From assembly GCA_012520615.1 (NCBI GenBank), contig JAAYNX010000025.1, positions 1 through 35,583 of the forward strand: 35,583 nt of DNA, written 5' to 3'. The notes beneath the pieces are model-generated. The model was not told the DNA's origin. It saw only the letters and a list, made by a program, of their open reading frames with translations, and made no database searches. A program made the position numbers and the translations under genes. Position 1 is the first letter of the stretch. Every line of letters starts with the position of its first letter. The DNA is from Clostridiaceae bacterium (GTDB lineage Bacteria > Bacillota > Clostridia > DSM-8532). Positions 24,446-33,143 of this stretch are shown piece after piece.

Positions 24446-25162
24446 ATGAGTCTATTGCCCGCCAATGTTCATCAGTCATGGAAGGATTTTTTATCATCTG
24501 ATATTTTAAATATGCTAGAGTATATAGAGAACCAATTAGTAGAAGACTTTTCACCAGATAGGCAAAAAGTGCTTCGCTTTCTTGAGACCGATCAAAGGTC
24601 ACTAAAAATAGTTATTCTGGGGCAAGATCCTTATCCGGAAAAAGGAAAAGCAACCGGCCGCGCTTTTGAAGTCGGCGGCTTAAACACATGGAATGAACCC
24701 TTCCGGCAGGTTTCTCTCAAAAATATTGTGAGATTGATTTACAAGGCTCAAAAAGGAATAGAAGTTTACGATGATATTCCGAAATTTTCATTTATTTTGG
24801 ACGAGATAAAAGAGGGTAAGTTTAAAATAGCAAATCCGCCAGAACTGTTTGAAAACTTGGAAAAACAGGGCGTACTATTTCTTAATACATATTTTACCGT
24901 TTACCCCGGTAAACCTTTAAGTCATACGGAAATTTGGCGTTCCTTTACTGAAAACCTGTTATTGTGGTTATCAAATCAAAATCCCCAGCTTATTTGGTTT
25001 CTTTGGGGCAAAAATGCTCAGGCGTTTAAATCAGCAATATCAAATGGTAAATTTTACGAATCACGTCACCCGATGATGTGTTCAAAAATGTATCAGCATG
25101 ACTTTTTAAAGAGTGATTGCATAATTGACACCCAAACAATTGTGAATTGGTTAGGCAGCTGA
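24446..25162 (+). CDS. Uracil-DNA glycosylase, divergent family-1 type
   Basis: A 238-residue protein with the family-1 water-activating loop in the form GQDPYP (59-64; usual GQDPYH) and LFLNTYFTV where the family has LLLNTVLTV. The C-terminal minor-groove loop, normally HPSPLS, reads RHPMM (~207-211): the catalytic histidine stays but the Ser-Pro-Leu part that penetrates DNA is gone. An insertion (~90-130) is present between the first two motifs. It would excise uracil from DNA, but altered loops suggest different substrate handling. Co-location with uvrB supports a repair role. AAGGAG precedes the ATG. Confidence 0.8.
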   Translation: MSLLPANVHQSWKDFLSSDILNMLEYIENQLVEDFSPDRQKVLRFLETDQRSLKIVILGQDPYPEKGKATGRAFEVGGLNTWNEPFRQVSLKNIVRLIYKAQKGIEVYDDIPKFSFILDEIKEGKFKIANPPELFENLEKQGVLFLNTYFTVYPGKPLSHTEIWRSFTENLLLWLSNQNPQLIWFLWGKNAQAFKSAISNGKFYESRHPMMCSKMYQHDFLKSDCIIDTQTIVNWLGS

Positions 25163-25272
25163 AATGCCTTTTTTATCCTGTGAATGACACAATAAGGATT
25201 TTTTATAAAGCATAAGAGTTTCATATGCAGGTTAACTTATGATTGTAACATTGCATGTGGAGCGTGATTTAT

Positions 25273-26559
25273 TTGTTTAAAAAAATTCTTAGACCAAAAT
25301 TTTTAATACTTATTTTAGTCCTTGTGGCTCTTGTTTCGTATACCATTACTCTATTTGTCCTCCCCGGTAGTATCACCCTTTTAGCAGGAGAGGATTATAA
25401 AATATCTTTTAAATCCCCCTTATTTTTACAGATTCATTCTGATAGTAAAATTCTGCGAGTCAGCGACAGTAAGGACACTTCTATATCTGCGTTTGAAAAG
25501 CCGTATAGCCTTTTAGCCACAGAGGAAGGCAAAGCCGAACTAAGGCTTAGTATGCTGGGTTTTATTCCTTTAAAGACAGTGGAAGTAAGGTCCATAGAGA
25601 GCCAAAGAGTTCTGGCAAGTGGTGCGCCAATAGGCATCAAGTTAAAAACCAACGGAGTTATTATTATAAATATTTCCGGTGTTATCTTGGATGACGGAAC
25701 GAAGGTTGATCCTGCCGAGACAGCAGGTTTACTTACTGGAGATGTACTTATTAAGGCCGGAAACAAGGACTTAAAAAGCATATCTGATTTGACCGGCGTT
25801 ATAAAGAGTTCCGATGGGAAACCCTTGGACATAGTCTATAAAAGAGAAGATACCGAGTATAAAACCACCATAACACCTGTTAAATCTAGTGAAGACGGTG
25901 AATATAGGGTAGGTGTATGGGTAAGAGATAGTTCAGCAGGTATAGGAACCCTCACCTTCATCAATCCTGTAAATAATGTGTATGGTGCTTTAGGGCATGG
26001 AATAAACGACATAGATACAGGTTCCCTTTTGCGGGTAGGATCAGGGACTTTGATGGAATCTAATATAAAAGGGATCAAAAAAGGAGTAAAAGGTGCCCCG
26101 GGAGAGCTTGAAGGCGACTTTTTCAACGGCTCTGATGTAGTTGGCGACATTAAATTAAACAGTGAGTTTGGCATCTTTGGAAAAATAAATAAGGAAACAA
26201 AAAAGAATAAGTTAGGTAGACTATATAATATTGGTTCCCATAGCGCTGTAAAGCTTGGAAAAGCAACCATTTTAACTTGTATAAATGGTAACCAGGTTGA
26301 GGAATATGAGATTGAGATACAGCGGATAGCAAAGAGTGATTTAAACAGTCCTAAAAATATGGTTGTTCGGATTACGGATCAAAGACTTTTAAGTAGTACC
26401 GGAGGCATTGTTCAAGGTATGAGCGGAAGCCCTATTATTCAGGACGGCCGCTTAATAGGTGCAGTTACTCATGTTTTCATAAATGAACCTACCCGCGGAT
26501 ATGGAGTTTTTATTGAATCAATGCTGGAAAAATCGAAAAGTGTTGACAAGAAAAATTAG
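25273..26559 (+). CDS. spoIVB: SpoIVB-type serine peptidase (S55), sporulation signalling
   Basis: About 428 residues. An N-terminal membrane anchor (~6-28) leads to an extracytoplasmic part with a PDZ domain (~100-190; GLLTGDVLIKAGNKDLKSIS) and the S55 peptidase domain with the probable catalytic His in GALGHGIND and Ser in GGIVQGMSGSPII. In spore formers SpoIVB is made in the forespore and cleaves SpoIVFA to release pro-sigma-K processing. The usual spo0A neighbour is absent, so this may be a SpoIVB paralogue. TTG 25273 sits 10 bases after GGAG (25259-25262); ATG 25255 in frame has no visible ribosome site but is the alternative start. Confidence 0.87.
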   Translation: MFKKILRPKFLILILVLVALVSYTITLFVLPGSITLLAGEDYKISFKSPLFLQIHSDSKILRVSDSKDTSISAFEKPYSLLATEEGKAELRLSMLGFIPLKTVEVRSIESQRVLASGAPIGIKLKTNGVIIINISGVILDDGTKVDPAETAGLLTGDVLIKAGNKDLKSISDLTGVIKSSDGKPLDIVYKREDTEYKTTITPVKSSEDGEYRVGVWVRDSSAGIGTLTFINPVNNVYGALGHGINDIDTGSLLRVGSGTLMESNIKGIKKGVKGAPGELEGDFFNGSDVVGDIKLNSEFGIFGKINKETKKNKLGRLYNIGSHSAVKLGKATILTCINGNQVEEYEIEIQRIAKSDLNSPKNMVVRITDQRLLSSTGGIVQGMSGSPIIQDGRLIGAVTHVFINEPTRGYGVFIESMLEKSKSVDKKN

Positions 26560-26600
26560 CATCAAGTGCGGTATAGTGGTGGATTATAAGATGTAAAAAT

Positions 26601-26628
26601 AATGAATAATGAATAATGAATAATGAAT
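26601..26628 (+). repeat. Heptanucleotide tandem repeat
   Basis: Four perfect head-to-tail copies of AATGAAT plus a partial copy lie between spoIVB and pgeF. The site lies ~65 bp before the GTG start and just upstream of the pgeF promoter, so copy-number change could alter spacing. Confidence 0.8.
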
Positions 26629-26652
26629 AAGATGGCAGCAATAATAAGCATC

Positions 26653-26661
26653 TGTTATAAT
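26653..26661 (+). promoter_or_regulatory. Extended -10 promoter for pgeF
   Basis: TG-T-TATAAT is a consensus extended -10 element about 33 bp before the GTG start; the -35 position is weak. Confidence 0.5.
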
Positions 26662-26693
26662 CAATATGTATATAGTATTTAAGGAGGGTCCTC

Positions 26694-27527
26694 GTGGGAT
26701 CAATGCTTGATGACAGATGTATTGAAACGGCAATATTAAGCAAAAAACCATTTGTGAGTATTCCTGCATTACAAGATTTCCCCGAATTAGTTCACGGGTT
26801 TACTACGCGTTTTGGGGGAGTCAGTGGCGGTGATTTTGCTACTTTAAATCTTAACTTCAACCGTCCTGATCCCGAAAGTAATGTTAAAGAGAATTATGAA
26901 ATTTTAAGCAATGAGTTGGGAGTGCCATTGAAAAATATGGTTCTCTCACATCAGGTACATGATAAAAAGATTCTTAAAGTTAGTGAAGAACATAAAGGGA
27001 TGGGAATTGTTAGAGATAGAAGTTATAAAGACATTGACGGTTTGGTGACACAAGAAACCGGTCTATTGCTTGTAACCTATTATGCAGATTGCGTACCTGT
27101 TTATTTTTATGATCCGATAAAAAAGGTTATAGGGCTTTCGCATTCCGGCTGGAGAGGTACCCTCATAAATATAGGAGCGGAGACATTAAGTGTTATGAAG
27201 GATTCCTATGGGTGCTCTCCGGAGGATATTTTTGTAGCATTTGGGCCGCACATCAAACCCTGCTGCTTTGAGGTTGACAGCGATGTGAAAGAGGCTTTCC
27301 TTACGGCCTATATTTGGGCAGGAGATTATTGCACACAAAGGGAAAACAAGTGGATAATAGATTTGGAGGGCATTATTACACAAAACTTAATAATACAGGG
27401 CGTTTCTAAAGAAAAAATATCAGGTTGCCAGGTTTGTACAAAATGTAATAGTAATGTTTTCTTTTCACATCGCGGCTCTCATAATCAAACAGGAACCGGT
27501 GCAGCCTTTCTAATGATAAGAGGTTAA
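26694..27527 (+). CDS. pgeF: PgeF/YlmD-type Cu-oxidase-4 (DUF152) protein
   Basis: A 277-residue member of the YfiH/YlmD family, described variously as a laccase domain, purine nucleoside phosphorylase/adenosine deaminase, and peptidoglycan editing factor. Metal-site motifs are present: SHQVH, YADCVP and SHSGWRG, plus the C-terminal CTKCNSNVFFSHRG. The GTG start at 26694 follows AAGGAGGG (26681-26688). The substrate-binding lipoprotein gene starts 3 bases after its stop, so they are likely one operon. The exact physiological role is unsettled in the family. Confidence 0.9.
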   Translation: MGSMLDDRCIETAILSKKPFVSIPALQDFPELVHGFTTRFGGVSGGDFATLNLNFNRPDPESNVKENYEILSNELGVPLKNMVLSHQVHDKKILKVSEEHKGMGIVRDRSYKDIDGLVTQETGLLLVTYYADCVPVYFYDPIKKVIGLSHSGWRGTLINIGAETLSVMKDSYGCSPEDIFVAFGPHIKPCCFEVDSDVKEAFLTAYIWAGDYCTQRENKWIIDLEGIITQNLIIQGVSKEKISGCQVCTKCNSNVFFSHRGSHNQTGTGAAFLMIRG

Positions 27528-27530
27528 AAA

Positions 27531-29072
27531 ATGAGAAAGATACATAGGTTTTACATAGTTTTTTTAATGCTTACACTAATTTTTGGAGGATGCGGTCAGC
27601 AACTTCAAAATGCTCAAAACAAACCAACTACAGGAATTAATGATGGAGCGGTTAAGGTTATATATGAAGATGAGGGACCTTCCCAAGGGGGAATTTTGAA
27701 CCTGTTTATGGTAAAACCTAAAACCCTTAATCCATTGACTACACAGGATTTATACGTAAGGCAGCTTTCATCATTCGTGTTCGATAGTCTGTTTTATGAA
27801 GACGAATCCGAATCAGTAAAGAAAGGTCTTGTGGATAGTTATAATTTTAGTCAGGATGGATTAATTCTTGATATAGAATTAAAAGATAATATTTTATTTC
27901 ATGACGGTAAAAAACTTTGCTCTGATGATGTGGCCTTTACCATAGAAACTATACAGAATGTTGATAAAAAATCCTCATATTATGATAATGTAGCCAATAT
28001 CCAAAGCATAAAATCTTTAACAAGATTAAGCTTCAGACTTATCCTAAATACCCCCGATACTGGTTTTATCAGAAGACTTACTTTTCCCATAGTACCAAAG
28101 CATATCTTTAAAGATTGGCCGATAGATGGTCACAAGGATTCTTTAAAGTTAATTGGTACTGGCCCGTTTAAATTTGATTCCTATAATGAGGATTCAATAA
28201 AACTTTTGCGAAATGACAATTGGTGGTTTTTACAGGATGAGGACGGCCTTTCGCACCCAATATGGCTTGACGGAATAACCTTTAAGCTCTATTCAGATCG
28301 ATCTGAAATGATGCAGGCTTTTCAACGGCAACAAATTGATATTGCCTGGTTGGATGATGGCGATTTGGGGAGCTATTCCAAGAGAGCCGATATATTTTTC
28401 AATAAATATGTCAGCAATACATTGGAGTTTTTAGTCATTTCTCCTGAGGGGACATCTGGTTCTCCGATGAAACATGAGAGTTTCAGAGCGGCCATAATAA
28501 GGTATTTAAGCTGGTATGAACATGAAAATCCTATAAACAGAGGGGAATCTGTGATTGATTTTAATGAAAACCAATATGAAGGCAAAATCAATCAAAATAC
28601 GACTATTAATGCCTTGATTGATTCAGGTTATTTCTATGATTACAATAAAGAATACCTCTATACATATAAAAATAATGTTAAAACTCCTGTACATCTTTCA
28701 TTAATATATAATGAACTGAATATGGATCGGGAGTATACCGGGCAATGGGTAACAGATGCATTAGCTGAAATAGGCATAAAGCTAGATGTGAAAACCGCTG
28801 AAACTAGAGAGCTACAAAAACAAATTGACAGCGGTAAATTTGATATGATGCTATTGGGCTGCAGGGTTCCCTATTATGCTGATAAAAATGAAATACTGGA
28901 ATATACAAAGAAAATCCTTAATATAAGCCATGCAAATGAAGTAATTCTTCCTCTATATAGGAAATATGGTGCTGTGCTTTATCACAATTACATAAGAGGT
29001 GAAAGAAATCCGCTCTGGAAGAATATTTATAACGGTTGGCAGAAATGGTACCTTGTGCATCCAAATCAGTAA
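27531..29072 (+). CDS. Peptide-type ABC transporter substrate-binding lipoprotein (SBP family 5)
   Basis: A 513-residue extracytoplasmic binding protein. The N-terminal signal MRKIHRFYIVFLMLTLIFGG ends in a lipobox (FGGC), so it is anchored by lipid on the outer membrane face. The family-5 (OppA/DppA) pattern is clear: GGILNLFMVKPKTLNPLTTQ, LKDNILFHDGKKLCSDDVAF, TGPFKFDSY, and a C-terminal lobe with YTGQWVTDALAEIGIKLDVK. Substrate is probably an oligopeptide or other small solute. No permease or ATPase genes accompany it; it lies between pgeF and a GNAT gene, so it is an orphan that must share a transporter or act as a sensor. Confidence 0.87.
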   Translation: MRKIHRFYIVFLMLTLIFGGCGQQLQNAQNKPTTGINDGAVKVIYEDEGPSQGGILNLFMVKPKTLNPLTTQDLYVRQLSSFVFDSLFYEDESESVKKGLVDSYNFSQDGLILDIELKDNILFHDGKKLCSDDVAFTIETIQNVDKKSSYYDNVANIQSIKSLTRLSFRLILNTPDTGFIRRLTFPIVPKHIFKDWPIDGHKDSLKLIGTGPFKFDSYNEDSIKLLRNDNWWFLQDEDGLSHPIWLDGITFKLYSDRSEMMQAFQRQQIDIAWLDDGDLGSYSKRADIFFNKYVSNTLEFLVISPEGTSGSPMKHESFRAAIIRYLSWYEHENPINRGESVIDFNENQYEGKINQNTTINALIDSGYFYDYNKEYLYTYKNNVKTPVHLSLIYNELNMDREYTGQWVTDALAEIGIKLDVKTAETRELQKQIDSGKFDMMLLGCRVPYYADKNEILEYTKKILNISHANEVILPLYRKYGAVLYHNYIRGERNPLWKNIYNGWQKWYLVHPNQ

Positions 29073-29151
29073 TACAGAAAAACAACACTTAATGTAAAGC
29101 CATTATATACCGATTGTTATATATAGATCATATTGGTATAAAGAGGATAAG

Positions 29152-29661
29152 ATGATTGTTAATGAAGGTCAAAACATAGTTTTTAAAGAACTTGAGAAGA
29201 AAGATATGGAGATTTTGGAAAGATGGTATGGCATGTCTGATTGCTTTGGTTATGCTACCGGCTTCAAGAATTTTTCGGATATTAGAAAAAAGCTAAAGCA
29301 ACCAATAATACCTTCTTCACTAAGTTTTATGATATATAACGGGTTGATTGAAAAGCCCATAGGTTTTATATATGGGTACATAAAAAATTTGGATATGACT
29401 GTTGTGTTATGGATTAACATTTTTATAATTGATCCGGCCTTTCAAAACAGAGGCTTTGGCACCAACGCAATCAATAAGTTGCTAGACATGGTACATGAAG
29501 AATATGGCGCCATTACATGCATTGTTTCAGTCTCACAAAGAAATGAGAAAGGTCTTTCGTTTTGGAGAAAAGTAGGCTTTTCACATGACCCGGATCTAGA
29601 ACAATCATTACATCAATTTGGAACATCTCAGGTAGCTATTATGAAAAGAATATTAAAATAG
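29152..29661 (+). CDS. GNAT-family N-acetyltransferase
   Basis: A 169-residue acetyltransferase of the Gcn5 fold. The acetyl-CoA loop lies in IIDPAFQNRGFGTNAINKLL (Q/R-x-x-G-x-G/A form), followed by VSVSQRNEKGLSFWRKVGF, the typical motif B with the FWRKVGF ending. The substrate, amine or protein N-terminus, cannot be predicted. AGAGGAT precedes the ATG; comEC begins 15 bp downstream and could be co-transcribed. Confidence 0.85.
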   Translation: MIVNEGQNIVFKELEKKDMEILERWYGMSDCFGYATGFKNFSDIRKKLKQPIIPSSLSFMIYNGLIEKPIGFIYGYIKNLDMTVVLWINIFIIDPAFQNRGFGTNAINKLLDMVHEEYGAITCIVSVSQRNEKGLSFWRKVGFSHDPDLEQSLHQFGTSQVAIMKRILK

Positions 29662-29676
29662 TAGTATGGTGTTTGT

Positions 29677-32040
29677 ATGAAAAGACCTTTGGTTGTATCA
29701 GCCATAGCTCTTATTTGGGGTATTATACTTGCTGATGTAAATAAATATAAAATATGGGGAATAATATCTCTTGTGCTAAGTCTGTTAACATTTTTTCTTA
29801 TATATCGTCCGCTGAAAGAAAAAACCTCGCAGTTTGTTTTGCTTGCAATACCGCTTCTTTTCACTGGTTTTGTTTTACACAACATAAACAAGAATTACTA
29901 TGATAATTCATGTAAGGAGTGGGAAGGTAAAAGCGTTTCTGTTGAAGGCACATTGTTCAACGAACCGGAATTTGACGATGGGAAAACTCGGTTCGTATTA
30001 ATTGTCAGTTCCATTGATGGTAAGCCTATTTCCAACAATAGAAATCTCAAGTTACAAGTAAGCATTTATGGGGATGACACAATTCCTGAGCTTAAATATG
30101 GTTCTATTGTAAAAATAATGGGTGAGATTAAAATTCCTCAAGGAAGGCGAAATTTCGGAGGGTTTAATACAAGAAAATTTTTAGGCGCACGAGGAGTTTC
30201 GGGAACAATGGGTGTACCTTTAAAAGCCCTGACTATTATGGAAGGTAACAAAGCTTCATGGCTGAAAAATATCGGCTACAGGTTCCGTCACAATATTATA
30301 AGTACTCTGGATAAATGCATGTCTGCTAAAGAGTCTTCGGTTTTAGCGGGAATGCTAATAGGATATACCGCAGAAATGCCTGAAGAGATGGAAGAGGATT
30401 TCAGAAGAGCAGGACTTTCACATGTTATGGCGGTATCGGGAGCAAACATAGCTTTTCTATTGGCTCCACTTCTTTGGCTGTTAAAAAAAGCAGGTTTTAA
30501 TCCCCGTTGGTCTTCGGCATTAGCGTTCCCAAGTATGTTACTTTATGTGTTTGCTACAGGAATGGAAGCATCAGTTATCAGGGCTGCTATTATGGCAGGA
30601 GTTACACTGACGGGTATGCTTCTGTGGCGTAAAGCTGATATTTATTGTTCGCTTGCAGTATCAGCAATAATTGTTTTAATAAATAACACCTTTATGCTGT
30701 ATGATCTAGGTTTTTTATTGTCATTTTCGGCCACTTTGTCACTAGTCATCTTTTATAAACCCATCTTTTGCAGGCTCTCAGTGAAAATACCAAAAATAAT
30801 AAGAGACACATTAGCCGGGACCATTGCCGCCCAATTAGGGGTTTTAGCCATAATTGCATATTGTTTTAACACATTCTCGGTTATTTCTGTATTTACAAAC
30901 CTGCTTATAGTGCCATTAACGGGAATTATTACTCTTTTGGGAGCGATTTTAGTCATTATAGGGAATATCATTCTTCCTATCGGTAAGTTACTTGGAGTAA
31001 TGGTTGTATTAGTGGTAGATATTATGCTCTTTGTCACAGAGAAAATGGCGGCAATACCATGGGCAGAGCTAAATATAGCAACCCCAAGCATCATTTTGGT
31101 AATGATATATTATTTGATTTTGTTTTATCTTAGGTACGGACATCCTAGGCTTGAGAAGGAAGTAGCTAAGCCTGTTTTTGCTACGATACTTGTTTTTTGC
31201 GGAGCCTTAATTCTTATTATCAGCATTCCGGCCAAATCTCTTCAAATACATTTTGCCGATGTTGGACAAGGCGACTGTACCATTATCAGAACGCCCTTGG
31301 GAAAGAATATCATTTTAGATGGTGGCGGAAGTATAAATGATGACGAAGGTTCATATGCCGGTGAACGCATTGTGGTACCGTTACTTTATAATCTTAACAT
31401 GATGGAAATTGATCTGATGATTGCATCCCATGGGCACATGGATCATATCGGAGGGTTGAAAACTGTTATTGATAAAATTAAAGTAAAAAAACTAGTTGTA
31501 GCTGACACATCTGATATTGAAATGAGAGAGCTTACCGACTATGCTGCTAAAAAGGGTATTCCTGTTACCCGTATGAAAGAGGATGATATTATATACGAAG
31601 AAAGCGGGTTAACCATTAAGGCAATATACCCGTTAAAGGAAGAACACCTTATGCCGAGTAATCCCACCACAAGCGCAAATGAGTTATCACTGGTTGCAAG
31701 GCTGGATTACGGAGATTTCAGTGCGCTTTTTACCGGAGATATAGGGTTTGAATCAGAAAAGAGGCTGCTTGATAATAGAGTAGATTTAAACTGTGATTTA
31801 CTGAAAGTAGCTCATCACGGCTCAAAGTATTCGTCTGATAAAAGCTTTATTAAGGAGGTTAGCCCCAATTTAGCAGTGATTTCTGTTGGAAAGAACAGGT
31901 ACGGACACCCGAGCCCAGATGCAATAAACCGCATTATCGAGCAGGGTTCCGAAATATATCAGACAATAATAAACGGTGGAATTTTAGTAGAAGTATGGGA
32001 AAAAGAAACCCGTATGAGGGTCACCACTGTTGTTCAATAG
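29677..32040 (+). CDS. comEC: DNA internalisation-related competence protein ComEC/Rec2
   Basis: A 787-residue polytopic membrane protein. An N-terminal DUF4131/OB-like domain (~20-180) precedes the competence domain (~215-500; SGANIAFLLAPLLWLLKKAG, MEASVIRAAIMAGVTLTG) with many helices, then a metallo-beta-lactamase domain (~520-787) bearing SHGHMDHIGG, LFTGDI and VAHHGSKYS. It forms the channel for single-stranded DNA uptake in transformation; the C-terminal domain is the presumed nuclease that degrades the non-transported strand. Metal ligands look intact. No comEA or pilus genes lie nearby. The ribosome site before ATG 29677 is weak. Confidence 0.94.
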   Translation: MKRPLVVSAIALIWGIILADVNKYKIWGIISLVLSLLTFFLIYRPLKEKTSQFVLLAIPLLFTGFVLHNINKNYYDNSCKEWEGKSVSVEGTLFNEPEFDDGKTRFVLIVSSIDGKPISNNRNLKLQVSIYGDDTIPELKYGSIVKIMGEIKIPQGRRNFGGFNTRKFLGARGVSGTMGVPLKALTIMEGNKASWLKNIGYRFRHNIISTLDKCMSAKESSVLAGMLIGYTAEMPEEMEEDFRRAGLSHVMAVSGANIAFLLAPLLWLLKKAGFNPRWSSALAFPSMLLYVFATGMEASVIRAAIMAGVTLTGMLLWRKADIYCSLAVSAIIVLINNTFMLYDLGFLLSFSATLSLVIFYKPIFCRLSVKIPKIIRDTLAGTIAAQLGVLAIIAYCFNTFSVISVFTNLLIVPLTGIITLLGAILVIIGNIILPIGKLLGVMVVLVVDIMLFVTEKMAAIPWAELNIATPSIILVMIYYLILFYLRYGHPRLEKEVAKPVFATILVFCGALILIISIPAKSLQIHFADVGQGDCTIIRTPLGKNIILDGGGSINDDEGSYAGERIVVPLLYNLNMMEIDLMIASHGHMDHIGGLKTVIDKIKVKKLVVADTSDIEMRELTDYAAKKGIPVTRMKEDDIIYEESGLTIKAIYPLKEEHLMPSNPTTSANELSLVARLDYGDFSALFTGDIGFESEKRLLDNRVDLNCDLLKVAHHGSKYSSDKSFIKEVSPNLAVISVGKNRYGHPSPDAINRIIEQGSEIYQTIINGGILVEVWEKETRMRVTTVVQ

Positions 32041-32054
32041 CTAAGGCTCCTTGG

Positions 32055-32134
32055 GCAAGCCTTGCATAGGACGAAACACTACTTCTTCACTCGTTTAACT
32101 CCCTCACAAGCAGTGTTGCGTCCGCAATCCTTGC
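32055..32134. repeat. Long imperfect palindrome between comEC and speB
   Basis: The left arm GCAAGCCTTGCATAGGACG, AAACACT (32055-32080) pairs with the right arm AGTGTTGCGTCCGCAATCC, TTGC (32112-32134), with about 20 of 23 bases complementary and a 3-base bulge. The transcript would fold as a long hairpin between the two convergent genes. It is also part of the dispersed repeat family. Confidence 0.65.
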
Positions 32135-32175
32135 TTCGCTTTAAACCGTAGCAGGCACGCCGCTTGTTTGCGTTT
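32131..32175 (+). repeat. Dispersed repeat copy C
   Basis: This copy is similar to 24389-24432 (see that entry) and adjoins the palindrome at 32055-32134. Confidence 0.55.
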
Positions 32176-32200
32176 ACATGGTAAAATACTAAGCCTTAGT

Positions 32201-33052
32201 TTATTCGACAAGTACCAATGCTAATTCTCGTAATAGCTTGCAGGCAGCGGCTGTGGAAATACCGCTTATATCATAATGAGGCGCCAGCTCAACCAAATCT
32301 GCACCAACAATATTTTTTCGCTTTAGCTTCAATATAAAGCTAAAAACATCCATAAAACTAACTCCACCATGTTCAGGAGTGCCCGTTCCGGGGAAAACTG
32401 ACGGATCAAGCACATCTAAATCTATGGTGAGATAAATTGGCCGCTCACCTATAATATCAAGGGCATTTTCTATTCCGTATAAATCAAAGTAAGTGAGGTT
32501 ATTGTGCTCATTTGCCCACTCAAATTCTTCTTTTTCTCCAGAGCGGATACCAAATTGCCAAATTCTTTTATCACCTGTTTTTTCCCAAATTCTTCGCATG
32601 ACTGTTGCATGGGATAGTGAAACCCCCATATAGGAATCTCGAACATCTGTATGGGCGTCCAAATGCAATATACAAAGATCAGAATGCTTGCTTAATACAG
32701 CTTCTACCGCCGGTAGTGTGACAAGATGTTCTCCACCCAGCATAATGGGAATCTTTTTGTCCTGAATTATTTTGAGAGTAAAACTTCTAATCATATCTAA
32801 GACAGCCTTTGTATCGCCAAAAGGAAGTGGAAGATCGCCAGCATCACAGCCTTTGATATCCAGAAGGTCGGCATTTTGATATGGGCTATATGTTTCAATC
32901 CCATAGGATTCATTCCGTATTGAAGAAGGCCCGAATCGAGAACCCGGTCTATAAGAAACGGTTCCATCAAAGGGAGCCCCAAAAACTACAAGTTTAGATT
33001 CTTCGTAAGTTGTTTCAAACCCCAGAATACTAATTTCAGGATTTAATCTCAT
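32201..33052 (-). CDS. speB: Agmatinase
   Basis: A 283-residue ureohydrolase that splits agmatine into putrescine and urea. The binuclear Mn site is intact: GGEH (~110-113), DAHTD (~133-137) and DLDVLDPS (~214-221). It could also be a formimidoglutamase or other ureohydrolase, but length and the YRPGSRFGPSSIRNES segment fit agmatinase. ATG at 33052 is chosen because AGGAG on the minus strand is 9 bases upstream; TTG at 33061 abuts that site. It is convergent with comEC. Its product feeds the carboxyspermidine genes at the left end of the window. Confidence 0.9.
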   Translation of the reverse strand: MRLNPEISILGFETTYEESKLVVFGAPFDGTVSYRPGSRFGPSSIRNESYGIETYSPYQNADLLDIKGCDAGDLPLPFGDTKAVLDMIRSFTLKIIQDKKIPIMLGGEHLVTLPAVEAVLSKHSDLCILHLDAHTDVRDSYMGVSLSHATVMRRIWEKTGDKRIWQFGIRSGEKEEFEWANEHNNLTYFDLYGIENALDIIGERPIYLTIDLDVLDPSVFPGTGTPEHGGVSFMDVFSFILKLKRKNIVGADLVELAPHYDISGISTAAACKLLRELALVLVE

Positions 33053-33143
33053 TGTATGCAACTCCTAATGCTATTAATTATTAACGATATTAATTCTAAT
33101 ATACCACATTATTTGCGAAGTTGCAGAAACCCCTCCCAGCACC

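Noticed and set aside
26601-26628. CRISPR-like short repeats
   Set aside because: Contiguous heptamers without spacers; a simple tandem repeat.
30753-31094. 113-codon minus-strand frame within comEC
   Set aside because: Antisense to conserved ComEC helices; no ribosome site and no family resemblance.
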